From: an uncultured Sphingorhabdus sp.
GTDB taxonomy: Bacteria > Pseudomonadota > Alphaproteobacteria > Sphingomonadales > Sphingomonadaceae
Assembly: GCA_937944295.1 (NCBI GenBank)
Contig: CALDZL010000044.1
Location: 1 to 45,655 of the forward strand
DNA length: 45,655 nucleotides
Reading direction: 5' to 3'
The first letter of the stretch is position 1, and the number at the start of each line of letters is the position of its first letter. The translations under genes and the position numbers were made by a program. The notes under the pieces are model-generated. The model did not search any database and was not told the DNA's origin. It was given only the letters and a program-made list of their open reading frames with translations. This document shows positions 8,982-18,794 of this stretch, one piece after another.

Positions 8982-9434
8982 ATGTCGTCATATTCTTCAC
9001 AAGAGCTAAAACTTGAGACTTTTGTGCCTTATCAGCTTTCAGTAACATCTAATGCAATTAGCGCATTGATAGAAAGCCAATATAATAGTGAATTTGGTTT
9101 AAAAATTCCTGAATGGCGGTTGATGGCCATATTAGGTGAGGTCGAACATGCAACACAGAGCATATTGGTTGAGTTAACTCAGATGGATAAAGTCACTATA
9201 AATAGAGCTACCAAATCTCTTTCAGACCGTGAGTTGATTGTACGTTCACCCAATCATTCCGATGGTAGATCCCATCTATTGGCTTTGTCTGAAACAGGAA
9301 AGATATTATATCTTAAAATTGTTCCAATGGCATTACGCATAGAGCAAAAAATTATAAACCATTTGGATGATGGAGAACAAGAGCTCTTGATGGCAATATT
9401 GGCGAAGCTTAAAAAAGCCGTACCGCCAGTATAA
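8982..9434 (+). CDS. MarR family winged-helix transcriptional regulator
   Basis: 'EWRLMAILGEVEHATQSILVELTQMDKVTINRATKSLSDRELIVRSPNHSDGRSHLLALSETGK', classic MarR HTH/wing. Confidence 0.92.
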   Translation: MSSYSSQELKLETFVPYQLSVTSNAISALIESQYNSEFGLKIPEWRLMAILGEVEHATQSILVELTQMDKVTINRATKSLSDRELIVRSPNHSDGRSHLLALSETGKILYLKIVPMALRIEQKIINHLDDGEQELLMAILAKLKKAVPPV

Positions 9435-9451
9435 TTTTAAACTTTGACAAT

Positions 9452-9482
9452 AAAAAGCGGCCCAATGTTGAACCGCTTTTTT
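9452..9482. terminator. Bidirectional intrinsic terminator between convergent marR and tadC
   Basis: AAAAAGCGG-cccaatgttgaa-CCGCTTTTTT: stem with A-run on one side and T-run on the other, between convergent genes. Confidence 0.88.
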
Positions 9483-9494
9483 GCCGAAACATTT

Positions 9495-10484
9495 TTAAAT
9501 TATAGTGTCTGAAATAGAACATGCCGCAGGTCCTAAGATTACGATAAATAAGACAGGCAGAATGAATAAGATGAGCGGAACCGTCATAATAGCAGGCAAT
9601 CTTGCTGCTTTTTCTTCAGCCTTCATCATTCTTTCATTTCTAAATTCATTTGATAATACGCGAAGTGAAGAGGCAAGTGGCGTACCATATTTTTCAGTCT
9701 GAATCATAGTCGTTACGACGCCTTTGATAGAATCTAGATTAACTCTATACGCTAAATTTTCAAATGCAATTCTGCGCTCTGTTAAGAAGCCAAGTTCAAT
9801 AGCTGTAAGCGCAAATTCATCGCCCAACTCTGGATAACCACGTCCTAATTCTTTGGCTACACGATTAAATGCGGTGTCAACTGTTAAACCCGCTTCTGCA
9901 CAAATAACCAATAGGTCGAGTGCGTCAGGCAAGCCTTTGCGGATGAGATCAGTTCTTTTATTGATGAGATTGTCGAGATAAAGATCAGCCCCTTTATAGC
10001 TTAAAAAACCAATGATTGCGAATACAGCTAGTTTCTTTAGAGGTGTAGAAGGATCCATTACCCCCAGTAAATATATCGCAATAGCAGCACCGCCACCAAT
10101 AACTAAAGGTAATACCAGGCGACTAAAGATGACGATAACCGCTAATTCTTTGCGTCTTATCCCAGCTTGGAAGAGTTTTTGTTGCGCTTCTTTAAGCTGA
10201 TCATCTTGTAATACTTTAAGAGAGGATAGCATGGAGCGCATAACATCTGTTGTATCATTGTTACGTACCAACTTTGCCCGCTTCTTTGTAGTAGAAGCAG
10301 TAATCCCAGCTTTTAATTGTTCTCGCCTATCATTGAGTGCTTTGACGCGTTTTGCCATTGGGTCCTTAACCGTAACAGCAGCATAAATAGCTGTGAGAAC
10401 AGCAAAGGTTGCAACTGCCGTTAAGATGGTAGCAACGTAAAAAACGTCAACGCCCAATAATGTTGGTCCTGCTTCTATGCTCAT
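9495..10484 (-). CDS. tadC: Tad pilus assembly membrane protein TadC (type II secretion F family)
   Basis: 'GLPDALDLLVICAEAGLTVDTAFNRVAKELG' and F-domain helices; adjacent to tadB. Confidence 0.92.
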   Translation of the reverse strand: MSIEAGPTLLGVDVFYVATILTAVATFAVLTAIYAAVTVKDPMAKRVKALNDRREQLKAGITASTTKKRAKLVRNNDTTDVMRSMLSSLKVLQDDQLKEAQQKLFQAGIRRKELAVIVIFSRLVLPLVIGGGAAIAIYLLGVMDPSTPLKKLAVFAIIGFLSYKGADLYLDNLINKRTDLIRKGLPDALDLLVICAEAGLTVDTAFNRVAKELGRGYPELGDEFALTAIELGFLTERRIAFENLAYRVNLDSIKGVVTTMIQTEKYGTPLASSLRVLSNEFRNERMMKAEEKAARLPAIMTVPLILFILPVLFIVILGPAACSISDTII

Positions 10485-10505
10485 GACTCTGCTCGCATCC
10501 TCAAC

Positions 10506-11474
10506 TTAAATTTCAAAACTAATCATTTTTGACATGATGAATACACCAATTCCCATCCAACAAGCTCCGCCGAGACCCGCAATGATTAGGCGTTCATCAG
10601 AGAAGAAACCAAGCATGTAGCTGGGGTTTACATTATAAATCATGCCAAACACCATGAACGGAAGTGCACCAATAATATAAGCAGAAGCCTTTGATTCTGA
10701 AGACATCGCTTTAATCTTTAGCTTCATCTTTGCACGTTCTCGCAACACATTCGCCAAATTCCCTAATGTCTCAGCTAAGTTACCACCTGTCTCACGTTGA
10801 ATTGCCAATGTTATAGTGAAAAATTGAAATTCTGGTGTTCCCATGCGATCAGCCGCTTCTTGCAGGGCATCTTCCATAGTTTTGCCGATTTTAATTTTTT
10901 CCGTAACAAATTTAAACTCTTCGCCTACTGGGCCTGGAACCTCTCTGGAGATGACATTTAAAGTTTCACTTACAGGTAAACCTGATTTGAGGCCACGGAC
11001 CAATAATTCAATTGCATCAGGGAAGTTTACTGTGAAATCGTTAATACGTTTCTTAATGAGATAGCCGACAACAAAATGCGGTATCCCAAGACCTACTAAT
11101 GCACCAACACATATTGCCAAATATAGAGGAGCGCCACGTAAAGCTAATAATAAGAATAAAAATGTGAATAAAGATAGAGATACAGTAAGATATTGTTTTA
11201 ATGTCCAGCTCTTACCTGTCTGCGCTAAACGTAAACGTAATTTATCGGTACGGCTGATATTAACGCCTTCACCCTGCATTATGGGTTTACGAGCAGCAAT
11301 AGCCCGTTTCATTTGCGCTTCTACTTTGGTATTTTCGCTATCAGAATGGCGTAGCTTTACAGCCCCTAACCGACGGCTCGTCGCCTTATTAGTGGAAGGT
11401 CCCAAAAATGCGGTTGCTATCAACAGGAATATCCCAACCGCACCAGCAACTATGACAAAAAACTGCATATCCAT
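10506..11474 (-). CDS. tadB: Tad pilus assembly membrane protein TadB (type II secretion F family)
   Basis: 'FPDAIELLVRGLKSGLPVSETLNVISREVPGPVGEEF', 'TIALAIQRETGGNLAETLGNLANVLRERAKMKLKIKAMSSESKASAYIIGALP'-type F domain. Confidence 0.93.
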   Translation of the reverse strand: MDMQFFVIVAGAVGIFLLIATAFLGPSTNKATSRRLGAVKLRHSDSENTKVEAQMKRAIAARKPIMQGEGVNISRTDKLRLRLAQTGKSWTLKQYLTVSLSLFTFLFLLLALRGAPLYLAICVGALVGLGIPHFVVGYLIKKRINDFTVNFPDAIELLVRGLKSGLPVSETLNVISREVPGPVGEEFKFVTEKIKIGKTMEDALQEAADRMGTPEFQFFTITLAIQRETGGNLAETLGNLANVLRERAKMKLKIKAMSSESKASAYIIGALPFMVFGMIYNVNPSYMLGFFSDERLIIAGLGGACWMGIGVFIMSKMISFEI

Positions 11475-11497
11475 ACAAAATGCCTTTAACTAAATTC

Positions 11498-11515
11498 ACT
11501 ATGCTGTTGCATAGT
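11498..11515. repeat. Perfect 7-bp hairpin in the 47-nt cpaE-tadB junction
   Basis: ACTATGC (11498-11504) tgtt GCATAGT (11509-11515). Confidence 0.5.
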
Positions 11516-11521
11516 TAAGAT

Positions 11522-12793
11522 TCATTCTGTTTCTTTTTTAGATAAGATTGATTTGAAACTACTAAGAGTTTTAATCATTGAGTTCTTACCATTAGCGACA
11601 TCATTATCACCATTTTCATCATCTGCGCTTCCTAATATTGCATCAGCGATCTTTGAAATCACATTGGATGCTTTGCTATTTGGTGCAGCTGAGATAAGGG
11701 TTTGCCCTAATTTAGAAGCCTGTGTGCAAGCTTTATAATCAGCAGGGATGATGAAATCGATAGTTTGGTCGATTGAGCTTTCAAACTCTTTTCGCGAAAT
11801 TTCATTGGTAGAAGAGTTAACTTTATTCGCTACAATGATAATTTTTGCCTGTACAGCATTACTGCCTAGCCAAGCGATAATGCGTATAGCGTCTCTGGCT
11901 GCGGCTAATGTTAATTCTGTGTTTAACACAACGACGTTTAAATCATTTGCCAAATGTGGATAGTCAATCAGCATATTGCGCGGAGCATCAATAATACTAT
12001 TGTCAAAAGCACTGCGAAATTCTTCTTGTAATTGGAAAAATGCGCTACCATCACTGATTATTGCATTATTCATTGGTGCTTCGGCGGATAGAATAGAAAG
12101 ATTATCATTGGCTTTAATAAGAGCACGTTCAATGAATAAGCCGTCAATACGGCTAGGATTATCAATTGCGTCAATTAAACCACGTCCAGGTTCTAAATCA
12201 AGAGTAAGAGCACCGGTACCGAAATGGACATCTAAATCTAATAATCCAGTCGCCATTTGCATTTTTTCACTAAAGATCCATGCTAATGATGTTGCTAAAG
12301 TAGATGCACCTGAACCGCCCCTCGTGCCGACAATAGCAGTTGAAATATGTGGGCGGTCGGAACCATTTTCTTCTTGTTTACTAGTATTTAGACTTGTTTG
12401 CGCACTGACAATGGCATCTCGCAACATATCTGGATTAACAGGTTTTAGCAAATAATCTTGTAGACCAGAGATTATCAAATCACGATAGAGGCGTACATCA
12501 TTAACCTGTCCCATAGCGATTACAACCGTGCCAGGTTCGCAAACCTCAGCAAGCGAGTTAATATCGTTAATTGGATCGCCAGACTCTGATAAATCAACCA
12601 ATAATATTTGCGGACTAGCAGATACTGATAGTGATTGAATAGCATTGCGCAGGCCACCTTTATTGACCTTTTCTTCTGCCCAACCCATTTCATTACACAC
12701 AGAGCGTGTTACATCTAATGTAACTTCATCGCATAAAAATGCCATGAACGGATCTCTATTGCCAGCTTGTCCTGCTTTCCATGGAGCATTCAT
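11522..12793 (-). CDS. cpaE: Pilus assembly protein CpaE/TadZ (MinD-like ATPase with receiver-like N-terminal domain)
   Basis: 'STAIVGTRGGSGASTLATSLAWIF', 'TGLLDLDVHFGTGALTLDLEPGRGLIDAI'. Start trimmed to MNAPWKAGQ at 12793 (GAGGACAATAATATG); the longer ORF overlaps cpaD. Confidence 0.92.
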   Translation of the reverse strand: MNAPWKAGQAGNRDPFMAFLCDEVTLDVTRSVCNEMGWAEEKVNKGGLRNAIQSLSVSASPQILLVDLSESGDPINDINSLAEVCEPGTVVIAMGQVNDVRLYRDLIISGLQDYLLKPVNPDMLRDAIVSAQTSLNTSKQEENGSDRPHISTAIVGTRGGSGASTLATSLAWIFSEKMQMATGLLDLDVHFGTGALTLDLEPGRGLIDAIDNPSRIDGLFIERALIKANDNLSILSAEAPMNNAIISDGSAFFQLQEEFRSAFDNSIIDAPRNMLIDYPHLANDLNVVVLNTELTLAAARDAIRIIAWLGSNAVQAKIIIVANKVNSSTNEISRKEFESSIDQTIDFIIPADYKACTQASKLGQTLISAAPNSKASNVISKIADAILGSADDENGDNDVANGKNSMIKTLSSFKSILSKKETE

Positions 12794-12794
12794 A

Positions 12795-13433
12795 TTATTG
12801 TCCTCCTGTTGCAGATGCATTTCCAGCAGTTCCAGAGGAAGCTGCTTTTTCTCGTAATGCATTAATTGCTTTTGTGCCATTGGTTGGGTCTGATGAACTT
12901 TTATCAACGCCACGTACCAAATCTTCTGGATCAGCAACCATTGCTGCTAAATTGCTATTAGTTGCACATCCATAATTACTGTGGTTTCCACTATCAAAGT
13001 TGGATGCAGATGATGTTTCCCAGTTAGGACAAGAGGGCACAGAAGCTGTTGAACGAGATACAACTACTCTAACAGAACCTGATGGTATTTGGCCCTCGGT
13101 TAGAGGGGCATGATCCTGAAGTAATAGTCCGCGATTAGCAGCTAGATCAGCAACTGTCTGCTTAGCAAGAGCATTAGAAAAACCATTGCCAAAGTCCAAA
13201 GAAACACGATCACCATACCCTAAATCTAAGGCACTCATCCATTCAGCAAGACGCTTTTGTTCAAAAGAAGTTATACCATCTTCATTTGATAAGTTAATAT
13301 CGAGTGTAAAATTATTTCGTTCGATAACAGGTTGGTGGTTGGAATATAGGCTGCTATTTTCACTTACACTGCTGGCACATCCTGTAACGGCTAGCCCAAC
13401 AACGAAGCTTGCTAGAATATTTAATTTTTTCAT
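12795..13433 (-). CDS. cpaD: Pilus assembly protein CpaD
   Basis: Lipoprotein-like signal (VVGLAVTGCASS), 'SCPNWETSSASNFDSGNHSNYGCATNSNLAAMVADPEDLVRG', the conserved CpaD C-terminus. Confidence 0.93.
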   Translation of the reverse strand: MKKLNILASFVVGLAVTGCASSVSENSSLYSNHQPVIERNNFTLDINLSNEDGITSFEQKRLAEWMSALDLGYGDRVSLDFGNGFSNALAKQTVADLAANRGLLLQDHAPLTEGQIPSGSVRVVVSRSTASVPSCPNWETSSASNFDSGNHSNYGCATNSNLAAMVADPEDLVRGVDKSSSDPTNGTKAINALREKAASSGTAGNASATGGQ

Positions 13434-13452
13434 TTCTTATCTCCGTTACTTA

Positions 13453-14958
13453 TTATCCGCCAAAGCTGAAACCGGGCGCGGTTTTTTTACTTGGTTTTTT
13501 CTTATCAGTAGTTTTAGCATTGCCTTGCGAACCATTGCTAATTGAAGGTATTATAGCACCGCTTCCCGAAACTATTGGTCCAGGTCGAGGAGGTTGGTTT
13601 TCTCCACCATTACCATTTGTTTTTCCTAGAAAGATTCTCTCTAAATCATTAGGTGCTTCATAACCGTCAGTTGGTAATTTAATTTCACTAGCATTGACTG
13701 GTTTTACCAAATAAGGTGTAACAACTATCATCAATTCGGTTTGATTTTTCTGCCAATTGTCTGATTTAAAAAGACTTCCTAAGATAGGAACATCGCCAAT
13801 ACCTGGAATTTTTGATATGGTTGAATTGGATGTATTAGAGAGCAATCCTGCTATCATAAAGCTTTCACCAGATCCTAATTCCACTGTTGTCTCTGCTATA
13901 CGTTGCGTAATAGCTGGAACTTGGAAACCATTTAAAATGACGGCTCCATTGGTCGTTACATCAGAGACCTCAGTCCGCATCGTGATTGAAATACGGCCAT
14001 CAGATAATACGACAGGGGTATAAGATAGGCCCACACCAAAATTTTGGAACTCAACGGTTGTTGCGCCTAAACCTGCGGATACAGGAATAGGGAATGAACC
14101 ACCAGAGTTAAATTCGGCGGTCTCACCTGAAACGGCTGTTAGATTTGGACTAGCTAATGTATTAACTAAACCCACATTCTCTGATGCGTCTAGCGCACCA
14201 ATAAAATCTAGCCCTAAAAATTGCCCAGCTATATTAAATGTATTATTGTCAACTGGGTTATCAATATCAAATGTCGTTGCACCTGTGGTGGGATCAGTTG
14301 TAATTGTTCCTGTATTTCGGCCACGATTGGCTCCGAATAAAGTGCCGCTTCCTTGACGGTCTTGCCCTTGAAAGTTTGTGCTTAGAGCTTTTGATAGAGA
14401 ACGGCTGACTTCTGCAATACGGACCTGCAAATTCACTTGGAGAGGCGTCGCTGTTTTAAGGCGGCTAATAATTTCTACACCATCACCTGAAAATGCTGCG
14501 ACCAAGCGTTCGGCTTCGGCGACATCCTCGGGCTGTGCTACTGTACCAGTAAGAAGCGTTATACCATTTAATGTTGATACATTAATTTTAGCATTAGGCA
14601 TAGCAAGCAATAACATTTGATCAATGGAATTGATATTATTACCAACTCTTATGGTCTTTTTATAAATTGTTTTACCCGCAGCATTGGTAGCATAAAATGT
14701 TGTTTCACCTGGAGAACGACCAAATAAATAAATTTGCCGAGAGGACTTAACCTCAACATCTGCAATTGCTGGGTTAGCAATGAATACATCTGAGATGTTT
14801 TCGTCGAGGTTAACCTGCTCACCGCTTCCAATAGAAAGCTGTAATAAATTTGATTGCTCTTGCGCTGTCACAGATGCAGTAATAGTCGGTATTGCGGTTG
14901 ATGCCGCTGCTATTGCCAGAGCCGTGAGGCCAGATTTTTTAAAGAGTATATTTTTCAT
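13453..14958 (-). CDS. cpaC: Tad secretin CpaC/RcpA
   Basis: Signal peptide; 'ANPAIADVEVKSSRQIYLFGRSPGETTFYATNAAGK'; secretin domain 'TLASPNLTAVSGETAEFNSGGSFPIPV', 'GLLSNTSNSTISKIPGIGDVPILGSLFKS'. Confidence 0.95.
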   Translation of the reverse strand: MKNILFKKSGLTALAIAAASTAIPTITASVTAQEQSNLLQLSIGSGEQVNLDENISDVFIANPAIADVEVKSSRQIYLFGRSPGETTFYATNAAGKTIYKKTIRVGNNINSIDQMLLLAMPNAKINVSTLNGITLLTGTVAQPEDVAEAERLVAAFSGDGVEIISRLKTATPLQVNLQVRIAEVSRSLSKALSTNFQGQDRQGSGTLFGANRGRNTGTITTDPTTGATTFDIDNPVDNNTFNIAGQFLGLDFIGALDASENVGLVNTLASPNLTAVSGETAEFNSGGSFPIPVSAGLGATTVEFQNFGVGLSYTPVVLSDGRISITMRTEVSDVTTNGAVILNGFQVPAITQRIAETTVELGSGESFMIAGLLSNTSNSTISKIPGIGDVPILGSLFKSDNWQKNQTELMIVVTPYLVKPVNASEIKLPTDGYEAPNDLERIFLGKTNGNGGENQPPRPGPIVSGSGAIIPSISNGSQGNAKTTDKKKPSKKTAPGFSFGG

Positions 14959-14961
14959 TAT

Positions 14962-15984
14962 TTATCTCCGACCCACTGGAACTTCGGTGGTTTGATTGCC
15001 TCGACTGACTCGAACTTTAGGTTCTTCTATGGGTTCTTCAGCTTTTTTGGGGGTTTGTTGGGGAACTGTACGACGTTGAAAGCGTGATACGTCTCCACCC
15101 GTTGAAAATGTTGAGTTACCGCTCGTAGGTTTAGCTACCACTGTTCTTAATATCTTGGCTTCTTCCTCAGCGGTTGCGCCTTTTGGTATAGAGATTTCAC
15201 CACTTGCCAATGCTTGCTCTAATTCGCTCTGGTTATCAGCTAATGCGCGTAGTGACAGGCTTATCGTTCCAATGGTTTGCGCCACAGAAATTTTTTCTGC
15301 TATCGAGGGAGTAGCTTCTATTGTTACTAATTTAAATGCTGCAACAACTGTCTTTCCATCTTCATCGACGCGTTGATTTGCATTTTGATCTGTAGCAAGA
15401 ACACGAAGGTTTTTGATGATTGTTTCTGATACATTAAGCGGTGGACCTTCTAAGCCGTTCACTCTTTGTGTAAGAACCAAATCGACACGATCACCTGGAA
15501 ACACAAAGCCAGATACACCAGTTAGTGTAGAAACAGGTACAGAAACTGCTCGCATTCCAGGGGTCAGAGCAGCGGCTAAAAACCCTCGGTCGTTAGAAGA
15601 TACTAATGATCCACGGGTAATAGGTTGACCAGCTGTAATTGCATTGCGAACAACAGTACCATTTAGATTTGAACTTGAAAATGAAGCCCCTGATACGTCA
15701 TCATCACTATCAACTGATACATCCTGCCCATCTTGTTGAACGAAGTAAGCATCTTCAATCAACTCTTCTGGCCAAGGTTGATAACCATAGGCATCAGCCG
15801 TGATAATGGTTCCAATTGGCAGAGCCCGCTTAGCAACCAATACCATTGGTCCTGCTACTTCAGGTTCTACTTGTGCAACTGCTTGTGGTGCAGGTGTACC
15901 AGTGCGCAAACTATTTGCAAAGAATGCAGTTACGGCAGCAATTATTAACGCACCTACTAGCAAAATTACTTTTTTCTTATCCAT
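14962..15984 (-). CDS. cpaB: Flp pilus assembly protein CpaB/RcpC
   Basis: 'VLVAKRALPIGTIITADAYGYQPWPEE', 'AITAGQPITRGSLVS', 'GMRAVSVPVSTLTGVSGFVFPGDRVDLVLTQ' (SAF domain and CpaB core). Confidence 0.95.
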   Translation of the reverse strand: MDKKKVILLVGALIIAAVTAFFANSLRTGTPAPQAVAQVEPEVAGPMVLVAKRALPIGTIITADAYGYQPWPEELIEDAYFVQQDGQDVSVDSDDDVSGASFSSSNLNGTVVRNAITAGQPITRGSLVSSNDRGFLAAALTPGMRAVSVPVSTLTGVSGFVFPGDRVDLVLTQRVNGLEGPPLNVSETIIKNLRVLATDQNANQRVDEDGKTVVAAFKLVTIEATPSIAEKISVAQTIGTISLSLRALADNQSELEQALASGEISIPKGATAEEEAKILRTVVAKPTSGNSTFSTGGDVSRFQRRTVPQQTPKKAEEPIEEPKVRVSRGNQTTEVPVGRR

Positions 15985-16032
15985 GACGAACTTGGCCTCC
16001 TAAAGGGTCCTCGAATTTACAATTTACATCTA

Positions 16033-16506
16033 TCAACTAAAAGGGTTAAAAAAACGTTCACCAATGATGGAAAAACCAGCAATTGCAATCGCAACGCCAT
16101 ATGGAACGCGCACTTTACCATCTAATTTTTTTATTTTATGATATGCCCAAGCCATGATTGTAATGACGGCACCGAATATTGCAGAATAAAATGCTAGGTT
16201 GAAAACACCCTGAAAATCGAACCAAAGTGCCATTACAGTCAATAATTTTACATCACCGCCACCCATTTGCCCCAGCGCAAAAAATATCGCGAAAAAGAAA
16301 AAGGTACAAATTGCAAATAATAAATGCAGTCCGACGCCTTGGAGTGTAAATGTATGTGTTGCATACCAAAATAGCGGCGCAAGAAGCGCAATGAATATAT
16401 TCACTTTATCATATAACATGCGACTTTTGAGGTCAGTATATATTGACACCAATAGGGCAAGCGCTAAGCCTGTGAGTGAAATAAGTTCTAACTGATAGAT
16501 ATCCAT
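16033..16506 (-). CDS. cpaA: Prepilin peptidase CpaA/TadV
   Basis: 'YTDLKSRMLYDKVNIFIAL' and 'GQMGGGDVKLLTVMALW' (GGGD aspartyl peptidase motif). Confidence 0.92.
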   Translation of the reverse strand: MDIYQLELISLTGLALALLVSIYTDLKSRMLYDKVNIFIALLAPLFWYATHTFTLQGVGLHLLFAICTFFFFAIFFALGQMGGGDVKLLTVMALWFDFQGVFNLAFYSAIFGAVITIMAWAYHKIKKLDGKVRVPYGVAIAIAGFSIIGERFFNPFS

Positions 16507-16592
16507 ATCTGATGGTTAACGCATAAGGATTACCAAATCGTAAGCGTGACGATATTTTTGGATATAATTTTATATAAAAAGCAAGAAATGAA

Positions 16593-17534
16593 ATGAATCG
16601 CAGAAAAATACCATCTCATGCAACGGAGTCGCATATTCAATTAAATGATGGCTGGGAATTGAGGAATATTGTTTGGCCAGAACAAGATTCAGCTTCTGAA
16701 GAGTTTAAGGGATCATTACTATTTCTGCCAGGCAGGGGAGACCATTATGAAAAATATTTGGAGAGCCTTGCTGAACTTCATGATGCTGGTTTAAATGTAA
16801 CTGGTTTTGATTGGCGCGGTCAAGGCGGTTCAGGTCGTATTTTAGATGATCCATCAATAGGCCATATAGAAGATTTTGCAATTTGGATCGATGATCTCTC
16901 GCAAATCTATAAAAGTTGGTCTGAGAACAAACCAGGCCCTCATTTTCTAATGTCCCATAGCATGGGTGGTCATTTAGTTTTGCGGGCACTCGCTGAAAAG
17001 AGTATAGATCCTGATGGTGTAATATTATCAGCTCCTATGCTTGGGTTAGTGGCAGACCCTATTCCTTTTTTCATTCGTTACAATGTTGTAAAACTTCTAA
17101 TCAAAATTGGTCTGGGGAAAAAGCATGCCTGGAAAGTCAGTGAAAAGCCTTTCTCGCCAGAAAGTGCCCGTGCTAAAATATTGACGCATGACATAGAACG
17201 TTATGAAGATGAGATGTTTTGGTGGCAGCATAGACCAGATATTAAGTTAGGCCCTGCGAGTTGGAAATGGGTGGAGCAAGCCATGCTGTCAACGCGCGCA
17301 CTAGAAAAGCCCAATGCTATAGAAAATATCAGAACACAAATACTTATATTGGCTACGACTAATGATCAATTGGTCGATACAAACAGAATAATAAATGATG
17401 CAAGGCGTTTACCAAATTGTGAGTTAATATTATATGGTAAAGAAGCAGCACATGAATTGCTTAGAGAATGTGATGAGGTGCGCGATGATTGTATGGCGAA
17501 TATCATTAGATTTATTGAAGATAGTCAATTTTGA
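16593..17534 (+). CDS. Alpha/beta hydrolase (serine aminopeptidase S33 / lysophospholipase-like)
   Basis: 'GLNVTGFDWRGQGGSGR', 'FLMSHSMGGHLVLRALAE' (SxSxGG nucleophile elbow), 'EAAHELLRE'. Confidence 0.88.
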   Translation: MNRRKIPSHATESHIQLNDGWELRNIVWPEQDSASEEFKGSLLFLPGRGDHYEKYLESLAELHDAGLNVTGFDWRGQGGSGRILDDPSIGHIEDFAIWIDDLSQIYKSWSENKPGPHFLMSHSMGGHLVLRALAEKSIDPDGVILSAPMLGLVADPIPFFIRYNVVKLLIKIGLGKKHAWKVSEKPFSPESARAKILTHDIERYEDEMFWWQHRPDIKLGPASWKWVEQAMLSTRALEKPNAIENIRTQILILATTNDQLVDTNRIINDARRLPNCELILYGKEAAHELLRECDEVRDDCMANIIRFIEDSQF

Positions 17535-17581
17535 TATGATTATAATTCTTAGACACTGTCAGGACAAGCAGCATAAACCAT

Positions 17582-18709
17582 ATGAATAATTTTGATATAA
17601 TTATAATAGGAGCTGGGATTGCTGGTACCAGTTTGGCCTATGAATTAGCCAATCATAAGCAAAGTTCGCAAAAAACAATATGTATTTTAGAACGTGAATA
17701 TGCACCAGGTTATCATTCTACGGGGCGCAGTGCAGCATTTTGGTCGCAAACCTATGGAGGGCCTTATATTGAACCGTTAACAAGTGCTTCTGGTGATTTT
17801 TTGCGAAATCCGCCCAAGAGTTTCTATGACGGTAGTTTTCTAAATAATCGTGGTGCTCTGAATATAGCTCGTTCTGATCAGACTAACCTCATTTCAGATA
17901 TGATAAAAAATTTTATGGATAGTGATGTTAAGCTGCATAAGGTTGCAGAGAATTATATTGAATCATTATTGCCCAATAGAAAAGACTGTTGGAATCAAGC
18001 TATTTGGGAACCAGAATGCAGCGATATAGATGTTAGCGCGCTACATAATGCTTATATTATCAATGCAAAGAAATTGGGGGTAGAGATATTATGTTCTTCT
18101 GTATTTGAACGAGCAAATTATAATAATGGACAATGGGATATTAGAACAAATTCACAATCAATCACTGCTAAGTTTTTGGTTAATGCAGCGGGGGCTTGGG
18201 CTGATGATGTTGCATCCAAGGCGGATGTGAAGCCCGTTGATATAAAACCATATAGGCGTACCATGGTGGAGTTAGAGCTGCATCAAGATATTGCTATCGA
18301 TATGCCTTTGATTGTTGCACTGGATGGTAGTTTTTATTTCAAGGCTATGGGGCAAAACCATATTTGGTTAAGCCCTCACGATGAAAATGCATGTGAGGCT
18401 GTTGATGCAGCCCCTGAAGAAATAGATATTGCACTAGCTATTGATCGGTTTCAAAATATTGTTGAATGGGATATCAAACGGCTTGTTAAAAAATGGGCAG
18501 GTTTGCGAAATTTTTCGCAAGATAGACTGCCTGTTATTGGATATGATAGTGAACAACCGCATTATTTTTCTTTTGTTGGGCAAGGAGGCTTTGGTATCCA
18601 AACTTCTCCTGCTGCCGCCAAAATTGCGGCGCATTTAATGAACCATGAAGCAATTCCAGATAGTTTGAAGCACATAGATATTAGTAAATATTCTTCAAAT
18701 CGTTTTTGA
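17582..18709 (+). CDS. FAD-dependent oxidoreductase, D-amino-acid oxidase (DAO) family
   Basis: 'DIIIIGAGIAGTSLAYELA' dinucleotide fold; 'YHSTGRSAAFW'; 'AGLRNFSQDRLPVIGYD'; 'VGQGGFGIQTSPA'. Confidence 0.88.
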   Translation: MNNFDIIIIGAGIAGTSLAYELANHKQSSQKTICILEREYAPGYHSTGRSAAFWSQTYGGPYIEPLTSASGDFLRNPPKSFYDGSFLNNRGALNIARSDQTNLISDMIKNFMDSDVKLHKVAENYIESLLPNRKDCWNQAIWEPECSDIDVSALHNAYIINAKKLGVEILCSSVFERANYNNGQWDIRTNSQSITAKFLVNAAGAWADDVASKADVKPVDIKPYRRTMVELELHQDIAIDMPLIVALDGSFYFKAMGQNHIWLSPHDENACEAVDAAPEEIDIALAIDRFQNIVEWDIKRLVKKWAGLRNFSQDRLPVIGYDSEQPHYFSFVGQGGFGIQTSPAAAKIAAHLMNHEAIPDSLKHIDISKYSSNRF

Positions 18710-18794
18710 ACTAGATTTTCTAACCTTATAAATTTGACGTAAAGCAGTGTTTTACGCTATCGTATCAACGAAAATTAAACGTGAAAGGAAATCA

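Noticed and set aside
11976-12455. 159-aa plus-strand ORF opposite cpaE
   Set aside because: Antisense shadow of the well-supported cpaE frame; composition is low-complexity Ser/Arg/Leu with no recognisable domain.
18738-18756. CGTAAA-gcagtgt-TTTACG inverted repeat before the yegP-like gene
   Set aside because: Six-bp AT-rich arms are expected by chance in a sequence of this composition; no supporting context.
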